NCBI GenBank assembly: GCA_023402175.1
Contig: JAEXCN010000223.1
Span: 1 to 64,000, forward strand
DNA from: Pseudomonadota bacterium
GTDB lineage: Bacteria; Myxococcota_A; Polyangia; Polyangiales; Polyangiaceae
Reading direction: 5' to 3'
DNA length: 64,000 nucleotides
The notes under the pieces were generated by a model. That model was not told the DNA's origin. It saw only the letters and a program-made list of their open reading frames with translations, and did no database searches. Positions 1-8,130 of this stretch are shown in pieces. The translations under genes were made by a program, and so were the position numbers. How positions within the stretch are numbered: the first letter of the stretch is position 1; each line of letters starts with the position of its first letter.

Positions 1-265
1 GTTCACGATCGCCGTCCGCAATTTCGGTTACTGCTCGCTGCAGTGCCGCGGTGGCGTCGAACGAGCGGACCGTCCCGTTCGGATCGACGAGCGTCCACTG
101 ACTACGTCGCGCGAGCACGTACTCCGCGCCGCAGTCTCTGCACGAGACACGGGCCCGCGTGCTCGCACCCGAGTCGTCGAGCTCGAGCGTGCCTGCCCGG
201 CCGCACTTCTCGCAGGGCATCGGGATGGAGACGAAAGCGCCGGACGGGAAGGTCTTTGCAATCAT
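1..265 (-). CDS. Zinc-ribbon protein, N-terminal part (runs off the left edge)
   Basis: An open frame begins with ATG at 265 on the minus strand and reaches the window edge without a stop, giving 88 visible residues. Two CxxC pairs (CEKCG, Cys18 and Cys21; CRDCG, Cys42 and Cys45) sit 20 residues apart, the layout of a zinc ribbon. After them come a YVLARR stretch and a VDPNG turn. There is no signal peptide, so it is probably cytoplasmic. Zinc binding is inferred from the four cysteines; the rest of the protein is outside the window and its role is unknown. It is transcribed away from cassette A, so the two share the upstream region. Confidence 0.6.
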   Translation of the reverse strand, partial: MIAKTFPSGAFVSIPMPCEKCGRAGTLELDDSGASTRARVSCRDCGAEYVLARRSQWTLVDPNGTVRSFDATAALQRAVTEIADGDRE

Positions 266-605
266 CTCTATCAGGATAGTCAGGCATCGACGGAATGCCA
301 CCCTCGTCTCCGCGGGTTTTGTGAGGAGCGCGGTTCAGCCGAGGATCGCGCAAGCCGCTCGGCGAGCCGATCGTCCAATACGGTCCGTTCGTCATGACGA
401 CCCCGAAAAGAGCTCGAGCAAGCGGTCCGGGACTTCCAGTCCGGGAAGTTCTGACGCCCGAGCACGTCTGCGAGCGCCAGCGCGACCGCATCACGGTCGA
501 GCTTCGATCGAGTCGCCGTCGTAGCGGCTGAGCGTTCGGGAGCGGCCGACCGAAATGACGTCGGCGGGGTCTCGTGCGTTGGTCGCTAGACTACCCAGCC
601 TGGAG
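266..605. other. Gene-free divergent upstream region
   Basis: No convincing gene is seen. Open frames here are short, overlap each other and have no recognisable product. The region separates the divergent zinc-ribbon gene and cassette A, so promoters for both should be here, but no clear -35/-10 pair or operator could be picked out. Confidence 0.5.
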
Positions 606-1640
606 ATGTGTAGGTCGGGACCGCGCACCATGACGGCGACGCTGCTCGTCGCATTCATGTGTATGATGCATTCACGCATCGCGCGGGCCGCGCCGTTCGA
701 GCTCGACTGGTCGGCGCCTGAGGGCTGTCCATCCCGCGAGCGGATGCTCGTCGCCACACACGCTCGGCTGGGCGCGAATGAGCCGAGCGCTGCGGCGGAG
801 CTCTTCGTGCGCGGCACCGTCACGGTCGAGGGCGGGATCGTCGTCCTCGATCTCCGCGTGAACGATGCGAGCGGCGAGGACCGCGGCGAGCGTCGCGTGC
901 GGTTCGACGACCGAACCTGCGAGGCGATCGAGGCGCCGGCGGCGCTCGTGCTCGCGATGATGATCGGCGTCGCCCGCGCTCGTGAAGCGAGCACGACGCA
1001 TGAAGGACCACCGGGGGGGGCCACGGAGCCGGCGCCTCTCGAACCGAAGGCTCCGGAATCGCCTCCGGCCCCGGCGCGTTCTCCGCGACCACCTTCGCCG
1101 GCAGGCGAGGCGCCGCGGGTGGGCGTGCCGATGACGGTGGGGGTCTCCGGGGTTGCGAGCCACGGCGCTCTCCCAAACGTCGGCTTCGGTGGAGCGCTCC
1201 GATGGAGCGCGACGCTCTGGTCCTCCGTCATGATCGGTATCGAGGGGAGCTTCGAGACGACATGGGCGGTACGCGCAGCGAGCGGTGAAGCGACGTTCCG
1301 ACGGATCGACGCTGCGGTGCTCATCGGCGCTCCCGTCGTACGCTCGCGCTCGTTCGAGATCGTCCCGCTCCTCCAGGGACGTAGCGGGATCCTTACTGGC
1401 GACGTGACCGGCCTTCCCTCCACGCATGACGCGACGAGTGTCGTGGGCGCGCTCGGAGCGGGGGTGCTCGGCAGGATCCCGCTCGGTCGGGCGCTCCGCT
1501 TCGAGGTGCTCCCCGACGTTCGCGTTCCGCTCTCGCGCGACGAGTTTCAGGTCCGCAGGGCGGGAGAGCTCATCCGGGTGCATCGTCCGGAAGCGGTCGA
1601 GGCACGGCTTTCCCTTGGCTTCGCCTGGGAGGTTCGCTGA
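606..1640 (+). CDS. Cassette A gene 1: secreted protein with predicted outer-membrane beta-barrel
   Basis: A 344-residue protein. A hydrophobic export signal ends near RIARAAPFE. A domain of about 95 residues follows, with a GCPSRE motif near its start and a DRTCEAIEAP motif near its end, so the two Cys could form a disulfide. A Pro/Glu-rich linker leads to a C-terminal half with alternating polar and hydrophobic residues, ending in LSLGFAWEVR, as expected of a beta-barrel. The same architecture opens all five cassettes. Start: ATG 606 is chosen; ATG 630 would leave a cleaner signal peptide. It heads the sigma/anti-sigma pair, so a sensor or exporter role is inferred. Barrel structure is judged by eye; no family was recognised. 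Confidence 0.7.
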   Translation: MCRSGPRTMTATLLVAFMCMMHSRIARAAPFELDWSAPEGCPSRERMLVATHARLGANEPSAAAELFVRGTVTVEGGIVVLDLRVNDASGEDRGERRVRFDDRTCEAIEAPAALVLAMMIGVARAREASTTHEGPPGGATEPAPLEPKAPESPPAPARSPRPPSPAGEAPRVGVPMTVGVSGVASHGALPNVGFGGALRWSATLWSSVMIGIEGSFETTWAVRAASGEATFRRIDAAVLIGAPVVRSRSFEIVPLLQGRSGILTGDVTGLPSTHDATSVVGALGAGVLGRIPLGRALRFEVLPDVRVPLSRDEFQVRRAGELIRVHRPEAVEARLSLGFAWEVR

Positions 1641-1664
1641 GCCGGCGCGGCGTTTTGGCAGAAA

Positions 1665-2243
1665 ATGTCGTGGACGTTCAAAACCTGGCTGAGGGGCGTG
1701 CATAGAACGCGCGTGACACCCGCTCTCGCTCTCGCCGGAGTCCGCTCCATCACGGGGGTGTCGCGCACGGACGTCGAGGAGCTCTTTTCGGCCCACGTCG
1801 ACTACGTGTGGCGATCGCTGCAACACCTCGGCGTTGCCGAAGCCGACCTCGAGGACCAGACCCAAGAGGTCTTCATCGTCGCTTTCCGCCGCTACTCGAC
1901 CTGGGACGGCGAGCACCCGCGCGGCTGGCTGTTCGCCATCGCGCGTCGCTGCGCCTCCGCGTACCGGAGACGGAGTCATCGCCGCCACGAGCTCACCGTC
2001 AACGAGGTGCCCGAGAACGCACCCACGGAGATCGATTCGCCGGCGAGCATCGACCTCGCTCTCTTCGACGCTGCCCTCCAGGCTCTCGACGAAGACAAGC
2101 GGAACGTATTCACGCTCTTCGAGATCGAGGAGCTGCCGATGCGTGAAGTCGCTCGCATCCTGCAGTGTCCGGTCCAGACGGCCTACGCACGCCTCTACGC
2201 GGCGCGCCGCGAGCTCGCGCGCGCCCTCTCCGAGGAACGATGA
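1665..2243 (+). CDS. Cassette A gene 2: ECF-type RNA polymerase sigma factor
   Basis: 192 residues, typical ECF length. Region 2 carries ELFSAHVDYVWRSL, DLEDQTQEVF and the promoter-melting stretch GWLFAIARRCASAYRRRSHR. Region 4 carries LDEDKRNVFTLFEIEELPMREVA and the helix-turn-helix QCPVQTAYARLYAARREL. It would direct core RNA polymerase to cassette-specific promoters. It starts 24 nt after gene 1, and its TGA overlaps the ATG of the next gene, the usual sigma/anti-sigma arrangement. The start is uncertain: ATG 1665 has a weak ribosome site, and GTG 1698 or 1713 would remove an unusual N-terminal extension. Sigma identity is secure; target promoters are unknown. Confidence 0.9.
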   Translation: MSWTFKTWLRGVHRTRVTPALALAGVRSITGVSRTDVEELFSAHVDYVWRSLQHLGVAEADLEDQTQEVFIVAFRRYSTWDGEHPRGWLFAIARRCASAYRRRSHRRHELTVNEVPENAPTEIDSPASIDLALFDAALQALDEDKRNVFTLFEIEELPMREVARILQCPVQTAYARLYAARRELARALSEER

Positions 2244-3001
2244 AACTCGAAGAAGACAACGACCCCGCTCGCCTCGACGAAGGTGAGCCTTCCGAGCTCG
2301 GTAGGTTCGTGCGCGCAGCCCGGAACCGCGGACCGAGCGCGCTTGCCTCCGCAAGGATGGCCGAACGGCTCGCTCCCGCACGCGCCGCGGCTCTGGCGAG
2401 CTCGAGTCGCGTCGGTCGTCTCGGGCTCCTCGGAGGTATGACGGCCGGCGGGCTCGCGCTCGTCGCTCTCGGCGCGGCATTCGTCGCGTCGTCGATGGGA
2501 ACGTCGGAGCATGCGGCGACCCCGGGGGCGCCCGTCGTGGCCTCCGCGGTCAGCGCCCCGCTGGAGGCGCCGCCGCCTGTGACCACGAGCGACGTGCCGA
2601 TGATGCCCGTCGAGGCACTTCCGTCCTCGTCGGCAACGCCAAGCAGCGCCAGCGCTCCGGCGCGCATCGCCACCGCGCGTCCGGCACCGTCGTCGGAGAA
2701 ACCGAGACGCGAAGACGAGTTCGAGCTCATCCAGCGGGCGCAGGACAAGCTCGCGTCCGAGCCGGCGCGTGCGATGGCGATCCTCCAAGATCACGCCCGT
2801 CTCTTTCCGGCCGGCGAGCTCACGCAGGAACGGGAGACGATGGCGGTCGAAGCGCTCGTACGCATGCACCGGAAACCGGAGGCAAGGACCCGCGCCAACG
2901 CGCTCCTCGCGCGCTTCCCGAGGACTCCCTACGTGGCTCGGCTCGAAAGCGCGCTCGGCGAGCCGCTCTTGCTCGCGCCCGTGGCAGACGCGCCGCGCTG
3001 A
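2240..3001 (+). CDS. Cassette A gene 3: membrane anti-sigma factor candidate with TPR-like C-terminus
   Basis: 253 residues. The N-terminal 75 residues are charged and should be cytoplasmic. One transmembrane helix (LGLLGGMTAGGLALVALGAA) follows, then a Pro/Ser/Ala linker of about 70 residues. The helical C-terminal 80 residues (QRAQDKLASEPARAMAILQD, then LLARFPRTPYVARL) resemble a TPR/YbgF-type repeat and would lie in the periplasm. The HxxxCxxC zinc motif of classical anti-sigma factors is absent. The ATGA overlap with the sigma gene argues for coupled synthesis and a direct partnership. The anti-sigma role is inferred from topology and position. Confidence 0.7.
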   Translation: MKLEEDNDPARLDEGEPSELGRFVRAARNRGPSALASARMAERLAPARAAALASSSRVGRLGLLGGMTAGGLALVALGAAFVASSMGTSEHAATPGAPVVASAVSAPLEAPPPVTTSDVPMMPVEALPSSSATPSSASAPARIATARPAPSSEKPRREDEFELIQRAQDKLASEPARAMAILQDHARLFPAGELTQERETMAVEALVRMHRKPEARTRANALLARFPRTPYVARLESALGEPLLLAPVADAPR

Positions 3002-3028
3002 CCATTCGCTTCCGGACGAGGACGATCG

Positions 3029-4201
3029 ATGCTCCGACGATTCATCAAGATTGCAGCATTCGTCTGCATTCCCATTGTGGGAAGTCTGGCCTGCGGCTCG
3101 CGCGGGATTGTCATGGCGGAGGACCTGGGCCCTTCGACGGGCTTCGTCTCCGTCGACTCTGGCACGACGGACGCTGACGTCGACGCAGGCGATCCGATCT
3201 CGTACTGCCCGACGAACAAGTGCCCTGCTGGGTCGACGACGTGTCCGAGCTCGCGCTTCCCCTGCGACGTGAACTTGAAGACCGACCCCAACAACTGCGG
3301 GGGTTGCGGCGTCGTATGCCCCAACCGACGAGGCCACGGCTTGTTCGCGTGCATCGACGGTGCGTGCAAGATGACGTGCACGGCAGTCGGTACAGGAGCC
3401 TTCGTATCCGTCTGGGCCGACTGCAACGGTTCGCTCGACGACGATTGTGAGGTCGAGCTCGGCACGAACGCGAACTGCAGAGCATGCGGGGACGCGTGTA
3501 CGGATCCGCAAAAGCCGTGCATCCGTGATGCGGCCGGCATGGGCAAGCAGTGTGGTTGCGATCCGGGCATGCTGTACTGCGACGGCGAGTGCGTCGATCC
3601 CCGGTCGTCCGACGGCCACTGCGGTGGATGCGGCCTCTGGTGTGATCCGGGCGGTGACGGTGCTCCCGAGATCGCCAACGGTTATTACGGCTGCGCAGCC
3701 GGCGCGTGTGGGAAGGCGAAATGTGAAACGTACTTTGCCGATTGCGACGGCAAGCCCACCAACGGCTGCGAGACCTTGCTCGTCGACCGCGAGAACTGTG
3801 GAGCGTGCGGTGTGGCCTGCGATCCTGGCCAAGCATGCGTGATCAATGACTCGGGCGTGCCCGAGTGCAGGTGCCCCGCGGGCAAGACTCTCTGCGGAGA
3901 CCATTGCGCCGACCTGAGCGCCGATCCCCAGCATTGTGGTGCCTGCGGAAGCTCATGTGCGGGGCTCAAAGGTCCAAATGCGACCGGAGTCTGTTCGCAC
4001 GGCTCGTGCGCAGTCGCGTGCAACGAAGGCTGGGGTAACTGCAACGGGGACTCGAAGGATGGCTGCGAGAGCAACCTCCAATCCGATCCGCGCAACTGCG
4101 GGAGCTGCGGAAACTCTTGTGACCTGGCCGCCGGTCAACCGTGCGTTGCCGGCCGGTGCGTCGTCGAGCCCTGCGAGCCGGAAGAAGGGACCACGAAGTG
4201 A
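3029..4201 (+). CDS. Cassette A gene 4: Cys-rich modular lipoprotein (six NCGxCG modules)
   Basis: 390 residues. The signal peptide ends in the lipobox SLACG, so it should be lipid-anchored. A short Asp-rich tether (DADVDAGD) precedes six modules of about 45-55 residues, each with a GC(E/D) step followed by NCGxCG (for example NNCGGCGVVC, ENCGACGVAC, RNCGSCGNSC). The protein ends CVAGRCVVEPC. So many regularly spaced Cys suggest an extracellular disulfide-stabilised rod. Relatives in myxobacteria are often labelled 'tryptophan synthase alpha chain' in databases; nothing here supports an enzyme. It lies 27 nt after gene 3, and its stop overlaps the GTG of gene 5. Confidence 0.85.
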   Translation: MLRRFIKIAAFVCIPIVGSLACGSRGIVMAEDLGPSTGFVSVDSGTTDADVDAGDPISYCPTNKCPAGSTTCPSSRFPCDVNLKTDPNNCGGCGVVCPNRRGHGLFACIDGACKMTCTAVGTGAFVSVWADCNGSLDDDCEVELGTNANCRACGDACTDPQKPCIRDAAGMGKQCGCDPGMLYCDGECVDPRSSDGHCGGCGLWCDPGGDGAPEIANGYYGCAAGACGKAKCETYFADCDGKPTNGCETLLVDRENCGACGVACDPGQACVINDSGVPECRCPAGKTLCGDHCADLSADPQHCGACGSSCAGLKGPNATGVCSHGSCAVACNEGWGNCNGDSKDGCESNLQSDPRNCGSCGNSCDLAAGQPCVAGRCVVEPCEPEEGTTK

Positions 4202-5400
4202 GCGCTCGACTCCTAATTGTCTTCACGACGGTGGCGGCGTGCGCCGGTGCATCGTCGCTCCTCGTCGCCTGCGCGACCGACGACGATACGCCCTTCACCG
4301 AGCCTGACGCCAACGTCGTGGTCCCTTCGACAGACGCCGGCGTCGAGGCCTCGACCGATGGCGAAGGACCGGACGCAGAAGCAGAGCCCTGTCCGTCCGG
4401 CGCCTTTTGCCCGAGCGAGAGCTTCGGGCCTCAAAAGCCCGCGGGCAGCCTCGATTCTCGAGTGCGCATCGTGATGATCCGCGGGCGATCGCCGAGCGAC
4501 GCGTGGGCCGTCGGAGCACGAGGAACGATCCTCCACTTCGACGGGACGTCGTGGAAGCGGTCCGATCCCGGCACCGAGAACACGGTCAACGCGATCTGGC
4601 CGCGCGACACGGGGGAGGTCGCGTTGAGCACGTTGACAGCCTCGGCTTACACCCGCGGCATCGACCTCGACGACGGCACGAATCCAGTGCCCTCGGCGGG
4701 CGGTTGGACGGCGCGAGCTATTCCCATGTTCAGCAACGCCCCCCGAGGATGGCTCACGTCGACCTGGGCGCCGCCGGGCGCCGAGTGGCTGTGGTGCACG
4801 ACGATGGAGGAGCCCGCTCGGCTTCCGTTCAACGGTCTCTGGCGTCTTCGCGTCTCGCCGTCGACGAACACCCTCGAAGTGGGGGAGGCGGCTCCTCCGG
4901 GCGCGTGCCTCGTGCGTGGCTGTCGCCACCTGGCGAGCATCCACGGCGCCACGGCGAACGATCTCTGGGCCGTGGGACTCACCGGTGCGACGGTCCACAT
5001 CACCGACGCGCAAGGCGATTCGCCGAAGATCACGCCGTTCGACAGCCAGACCTGGGCGGACCTCCACGGAGTCTGGGCTGCTTCGGAGACCGAAGCGTGG
5101 GCGGTCGGCGCAACGGGCGTAATCCTTCGCTACACGGGTGCGTCCTCTTCGTGGAGCCGCGTCTCGAACGTGCCCACGAAGGAGACCCTCCGCGGCATAT
5201 GGGGGACGTCACCGGCGGACATCTGGGCCGTCGGCGACAAGTCCGTCGTACTGCACTACGACGGCACCGCGTGGTCCGAGGTGCAGGTCGCTGGCGTGAG
5301 CGATCCTCGTCCGGCCCTCTACACCGTGTGGACGCCCGCGCCGGGGCACGTCTGGGCAGCCGGTGACGGCGTCTTTCTTTCGCTTGGAGGCAAGCCATGA
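4198..5400 (+). CDS. Cassette A gene 5: BNR-like propeller lipoprotein 1
   Basis: 400 residues. Start is GTG 4198, which overlaps the preceding TGA as GTGA and has GAAGGGA upstream. Signal peptide with lipobox LLVACA, then an acidic tether (EPDAN, GEGPDAEAE) and a Cys pair (CPSGAFCPSES). At least five blade-like repeats of the form DxWAVGxxGxxLHxDG follow (DAWAVGARGTILHF, DLWAVGLTGATVHI, EAWAVGATGVILRY, DIWAVGDKSVVLHY), ending PGHVWAAGDGVFLSLGG. This suggests a BNR/Ycf48-like beta-propeller on the cell surface. No catalytic residues of a sialidase or other glycosidase could be assigned, so a binding or structural role is more likely. Confidence 0.85.
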   Translation: MSARLLIVFTTVAACAGASSLLVACATDDDTPFTEPDANVVVPSTDAGVEASTDGEGPDAEAEPCPSGAFCPSESFGPQKPAGSLDSRVRIVMIRGRSPSDAWAVGARGTILHFDGTSWKRSDPGTENTVNAIWPRDTGEVALSTLTASAYTRGIDLDDGTNPVPSAGGWTARAIPMFSNAPRGWLTSTWAPPGAEWLWCTTMEEPARLPFNGLWRLRVSPSTNTLEVGEAAPPGACLVRGCRHLASIHGATANDLWAVGLTGATVHITDAQGDSPKITPFDSQTWADLHGVWAASETEAWAVGATGVILRYTGASSSWSRVSNVPTKETLRGIWGTSPADIWAVGDKSVVLHYDGTAWSEVQVAGVSDPRPALYTVWTPAPGHVWAAGDGVFLSLGGKP

Positions 5401-6755
5401 GGAGAACGCGCCCGAGGCAGCCCGAAGATGCACCGAGAATGAAGTCCCTCATCTTCCGCATCGCGTGCCTGTCCGTCTCCACGGCCGCCGCCGTCGCCTG
5501 CGCGGCATCGGAAAACGACGACGCGACTCCCACGGACACGGCTCCGCCAGACGTCTCCGAGGGCGGGACAGAGACAACCGACGGCGGGACGGTTCGTGAA
5601 GACGCGCCCGACGATGCTCCGGCGTCGGCGACATGCAGCGCTGCTGGCTGGTGCCTCACGGCATTGCCGAGTTATCCCGACGAGCTCCGGCTCAATGACA
5701 TCTGGCCACTGCCCGACCGCGCATTCGCCATCGCGGGGACGCAGTCCGGCAGCGTCCGATTTCTCGAGTGGAGCGACGCCAGCGATCGATGGTCCGTCAT
5801 CGACGATGACAGCCAACACTACACGAGCGCTCTCGCCGGGGGCGTATGGGCGCCGAACGCCGACGAAGTCTACTTCTCGCTTTCGCACTCGAACGCGCCG
5901 GGAGGAGAGATTTACTACGGCAGACGGCCCGTCTCGCCGGCGACCGATTGGTCATGGAGGCGCTTCTCGTTCGAATGCAACGTCCCGGAGAGGCCGTGGG
6001 TGTGGGGCTCGAGCGCGAGCGACGTCTTCGTCATGTCCTGCGGGACGGTCTATCGCCTGAACGGTGTGCTCGACGGTGGAACCGACGACGAGTCGCCGTG
6101 GGTCGCCGAGTACGTCGATGACAATCCGATGGCCCAGCTGACGTTCCATGGCGCCACGGGGACTTCTCCGAACGACGCATGGTTCGTCGGCTCACGGCGC
6201 GAGTCGCTCTGGGGCCCCTCGTGCGCCGTCGTCGTGCGCAAGACGGCCGCGGGATACGAGCGGATCGTCGACGGCAGTCCGAGCTATGACGGTTGTGAAC
6301 AAAATCCGGAGTCCGCGTCAATCCCGATTGCGGGAGCCTTCGGTCGTGAGGAAGGCGACGCGATACACGCGCCCGCGAAGGATCGATTCATCGCGGTGTC
6401 GTTCGGAAGCGAGGCCAACAACACCATCGTGAGGCTCGGGCCGAACGGTACTGGCGGCTATGCCGTCTCGGTCTCGAACGCTCCGCCCGCGATGGGCGTC
6501 GGTTTGCGCTCGGTGTGGGGCACGTCCGAGGACGACCTCTGGTTCCTCGGCGCGCCGCCGCTCACCACCCTCAACGACAACGCCAGCATCGTTCGGGGCA
6601 CCAACATCTGGAGCGATGGCGGAGTCTTCCAGTACTCGACGCTCGTTCTCGATGGCGTGCCGAACATCAAGGCGCTGCAACGAATCCGTGGAACGTCGAA
6701 CACCAACCTCTGGGCCGTTGGAGCGAACCGTGCATTTCACAAGACAACTCCTTGA
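5397..6755 (+). CDS. Cassette A gene 6: BNR-like propeller lipoprotein 2
   Basis: 452 residues from ATG 5397, which overlaps the gene 5 stop (ATGA) and has GGAGG 7 nt upstream. An alternative ATG at 5439 gives a standard lipoprotein signal, MKSLIFRIACLS, with lipobox AVACA. After an acidic, Thr-rich tether comes the motif CSAAGWC, found in gene 6 of every cassette. The body has weaker repeats than gene 5 (DVFVMSCGTVYRL, DAWFVGSRRES, DLWFLGAPPL) and ends NLWAVGANRAFHKTTP. Its last 26 nt also encode the start of gene 7. Surface binding is inferred; no enzyme motif was found. Confidence 0.8.
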   Translation: MRRTRPRQPEDAPRMKSLIFRIACLSVSTAAAVACAASENDDATPTDTAPPDVSEGGTETTDGGTVREDAPDDAPASATCSAAGWCLTALPSYPDELRLNDIWPLPDRAFAIAGTQSGSVRFLEWSDASDRWSVIDDDSQHYTSALAGGVWAPNADEVYFSLSHSNAPGGEIYYGRRPVSPATDWSWRRFSFECNVPERPWVWGSSASDVFVMSCGTVYRLNGVLDGGTDDESPWVAEYVDDNPMAQLTFHGATGTSPNDAWFVGSRRESLWGPSCAVVVRKTAAGYERIVDGSPSYDGCEQNPESASIPIAGAFGREEGDAIHAPAKDRFIAVSFGSEANNTIVRLGPNGTGGYAVSVSNAPPAMGVGLRSVWGTSEDDLWFLGAPPLTTLNDNASIVRGTNIWSDGGVFQYSTLVLDGVPNIKALQRIRGTSNTNLWAVGANRAFHKTTP

Positions 6756-8130
6756 ACGTCCGCTTTCGGGCGTTCTCGTCGTGTCCTCGCTGGCGGTGGG
6801 CGCGGTGACGATGATGGCGAGCTGCTCGAGCGATCCCGACGCACGCGCGGGCGCTCCGCTGCCCGACGCCGGTCCGATCGACGATTCCGCTGCTCCCGAT
6901 GCATCCGCCATCCCCGACGACAGCGGCGCGGTCGACGCTGGGCCGCCGCTTTCGGACGCAGCCACGTCGGATGCGGGGCCTCGACCCGTCGTATGCGCAT
7001 CGGCTTCGTGCGCCACGTCTCTCGTGACGACGCTCGGCGGGCCCGCTCTCGCGACGATGTTCGGCGCGGAGGGCTATTGCGCCCTCCTGCACGACGGCAC
7101 GGTGGCGTGCTGGGGTCAGAATGAGAACGGCCAGCTCGGGCGCGGCCCCGCCGCCGGCCCGGACGAGAGCGCGATGCCCGCACGCGTCGAAGGACTCTCG
7201 AACATCGTCGCGCTCGATCACACGTGCGCCGTCGACAAGGACGGAGCGACGTGGTGCTGGGGAAGGGGCCCTTTCCCTGGCGGCGACCCGTTCTCGGGGT
7301 TGGCCAACGTGAGCACGCCCGTGAAGCTACCCATTCCGCCTGCGACGAGGGCGGCCTTGTACGCCGGCTCCGCCAAGGGGCCGGAGCTCTCGCTGACAGA
7401 GTTCGGTGTGGCCTGCGGCGTGGTGGACGATGGCGTTCTCTGCTGGGGACGGAACGACAGCGCACAGATCGCGCCGCTCGAGAGTCTCTACACGAACATG
7501 TCACTCGATCCACAGCTCGTCCCGATGCCAACAGGCGCGAAGGTCCGGAGCGTCCACCTCGGGATGGCGTCCTTCGTCCTCCGCGAGGATGGAACGCTCC
7601 TGAGCTGGGGCTTCAATCCGACGATCGGGCGCGTCTCGTCGCTGTTCCCCGATCCGCAGCCGAAGCCCGTCGCGCTCACCGGGGTCACGAACGTCGACAC
7701 GCTCGAGGCCGTTGCATGCGCCGTGGCAGAGGGAAGCGTGTACTGCTGGCGAGACGTCAACTCGCTCGAGGAATCGTTTCACGACCACGCCTTACCGGAG
7801 CGCATCCCGACACCCGAGCCGGTCGTTCAGGTCTCGACGACGGGTCGTCCCCACGCGCGTGGGTGCGTGGTGGGCGTGTCCGGTGACGTGTACTGCTGGG
7901 GGAAGAACAAGAGCGGTGTGCTCGGTGATGGAACGACGAACGACGCAGCCACGCCGGTGAAGGTCGTCGGCCTTCCTGGTCCCGCCTCGGAGGTGAGGAC
8001 GACGGATACGTCCACGTGCGCCCTGTTGACGACCGGCAAGGTCTATTGCTGGGGAGACGATCGCTCCGGACAGCTCGGGGGAGGAACGAAGAAGCCTACG
8101 CTCGTGCCGCGTGAGGTGCTCCTGCCATGA
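6730..8130 (+). CDS. Cassette A gene 7: RCC1-repeat lipoprotein (seven blades)
   Basis: 466 residues from GTG 6730, inside the 3' end of gene 6. This start gives VHFTRQLLERPLSG followed by a hydrophobic signal and lipobox MMASCS, and the equivalent start is kept in cassettes B and E. A DAG-rich tether (many Asp-Ala repeats, about residues 40-90) precedes a Cys pair (VVCASASC) and seven RCC1-type blades (CALLHDGTVACWGQNENGQLG-type units). Seven is the full RCC1 propeller. The stop overlaps the ATG of gene 8. It is probably a surface-exposed interaction scaffold; eukaryotic RCC1 nucleotide exchange is not implied. Confidence 0.85.
   Translation: MHFTRQLLERPLSGVLVVSSLAVGAVTMMASCSSDPDARAGAPLPDAGPIDDSAAPDASAIPDDSGAVDAGPPLSDAATSDAGPRPVVCASASCATSLVTTLGGPALATMFGAEGYCALLHDGTVACWGQNENGQLGRGPAAGPDESAMPARVEGLSNIVALDHTCAVDKDGATWCWGRGPFPGGDPFSGLANVSTPVKLPIPPATRAALYAGSAKGPELSLTEFGVACGVVDDGVLCWGRNDSAQIAPLESLYTNMSLDPQLVPMPTGAKVRSVHLGMASFVLREDGTLLSWGFNPTIGRVSSLFPDPQPKPVALTGVTNVDTLEAVACAVAEGSVYCWRDVNSLEESFHDHALPERIPTPEPVVQVSTTGRPHARGCVVGVSGDVYCWGKNKSGVLGDGTTNDAATPVKVVGLPGPASEVRTTDTSTCALLTTGKVYCWGDDRSGQLGGGTKKPTLVPREVLLP

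Noticed and set aside
672..2480. A 602-codon minus-strand open frame across genes 1 to 3 of cassette A
   Set aside because: Arg-rich composition, no recognisable motif, and it overlaps a sigma factor and its partner that are unmistakable on the + strand.
3029..4201. Reading the Cys-rich protein as a tryptophan synthase alpha chain, a label such proteins often carry
   Set aside because: No TIM-barrel motifs; the protein is a lipoprotein made of Cys modules.
4198..5400. Sialidase or other glycoside hydrolase activity for the BNR-like proteins
   Set aside because: Repeats resemble BNR blades, but no catalytic Arg triad, Tyr/Glu pair or acid residue set could be identified, and SxDxGxTW boxes are not preserved.
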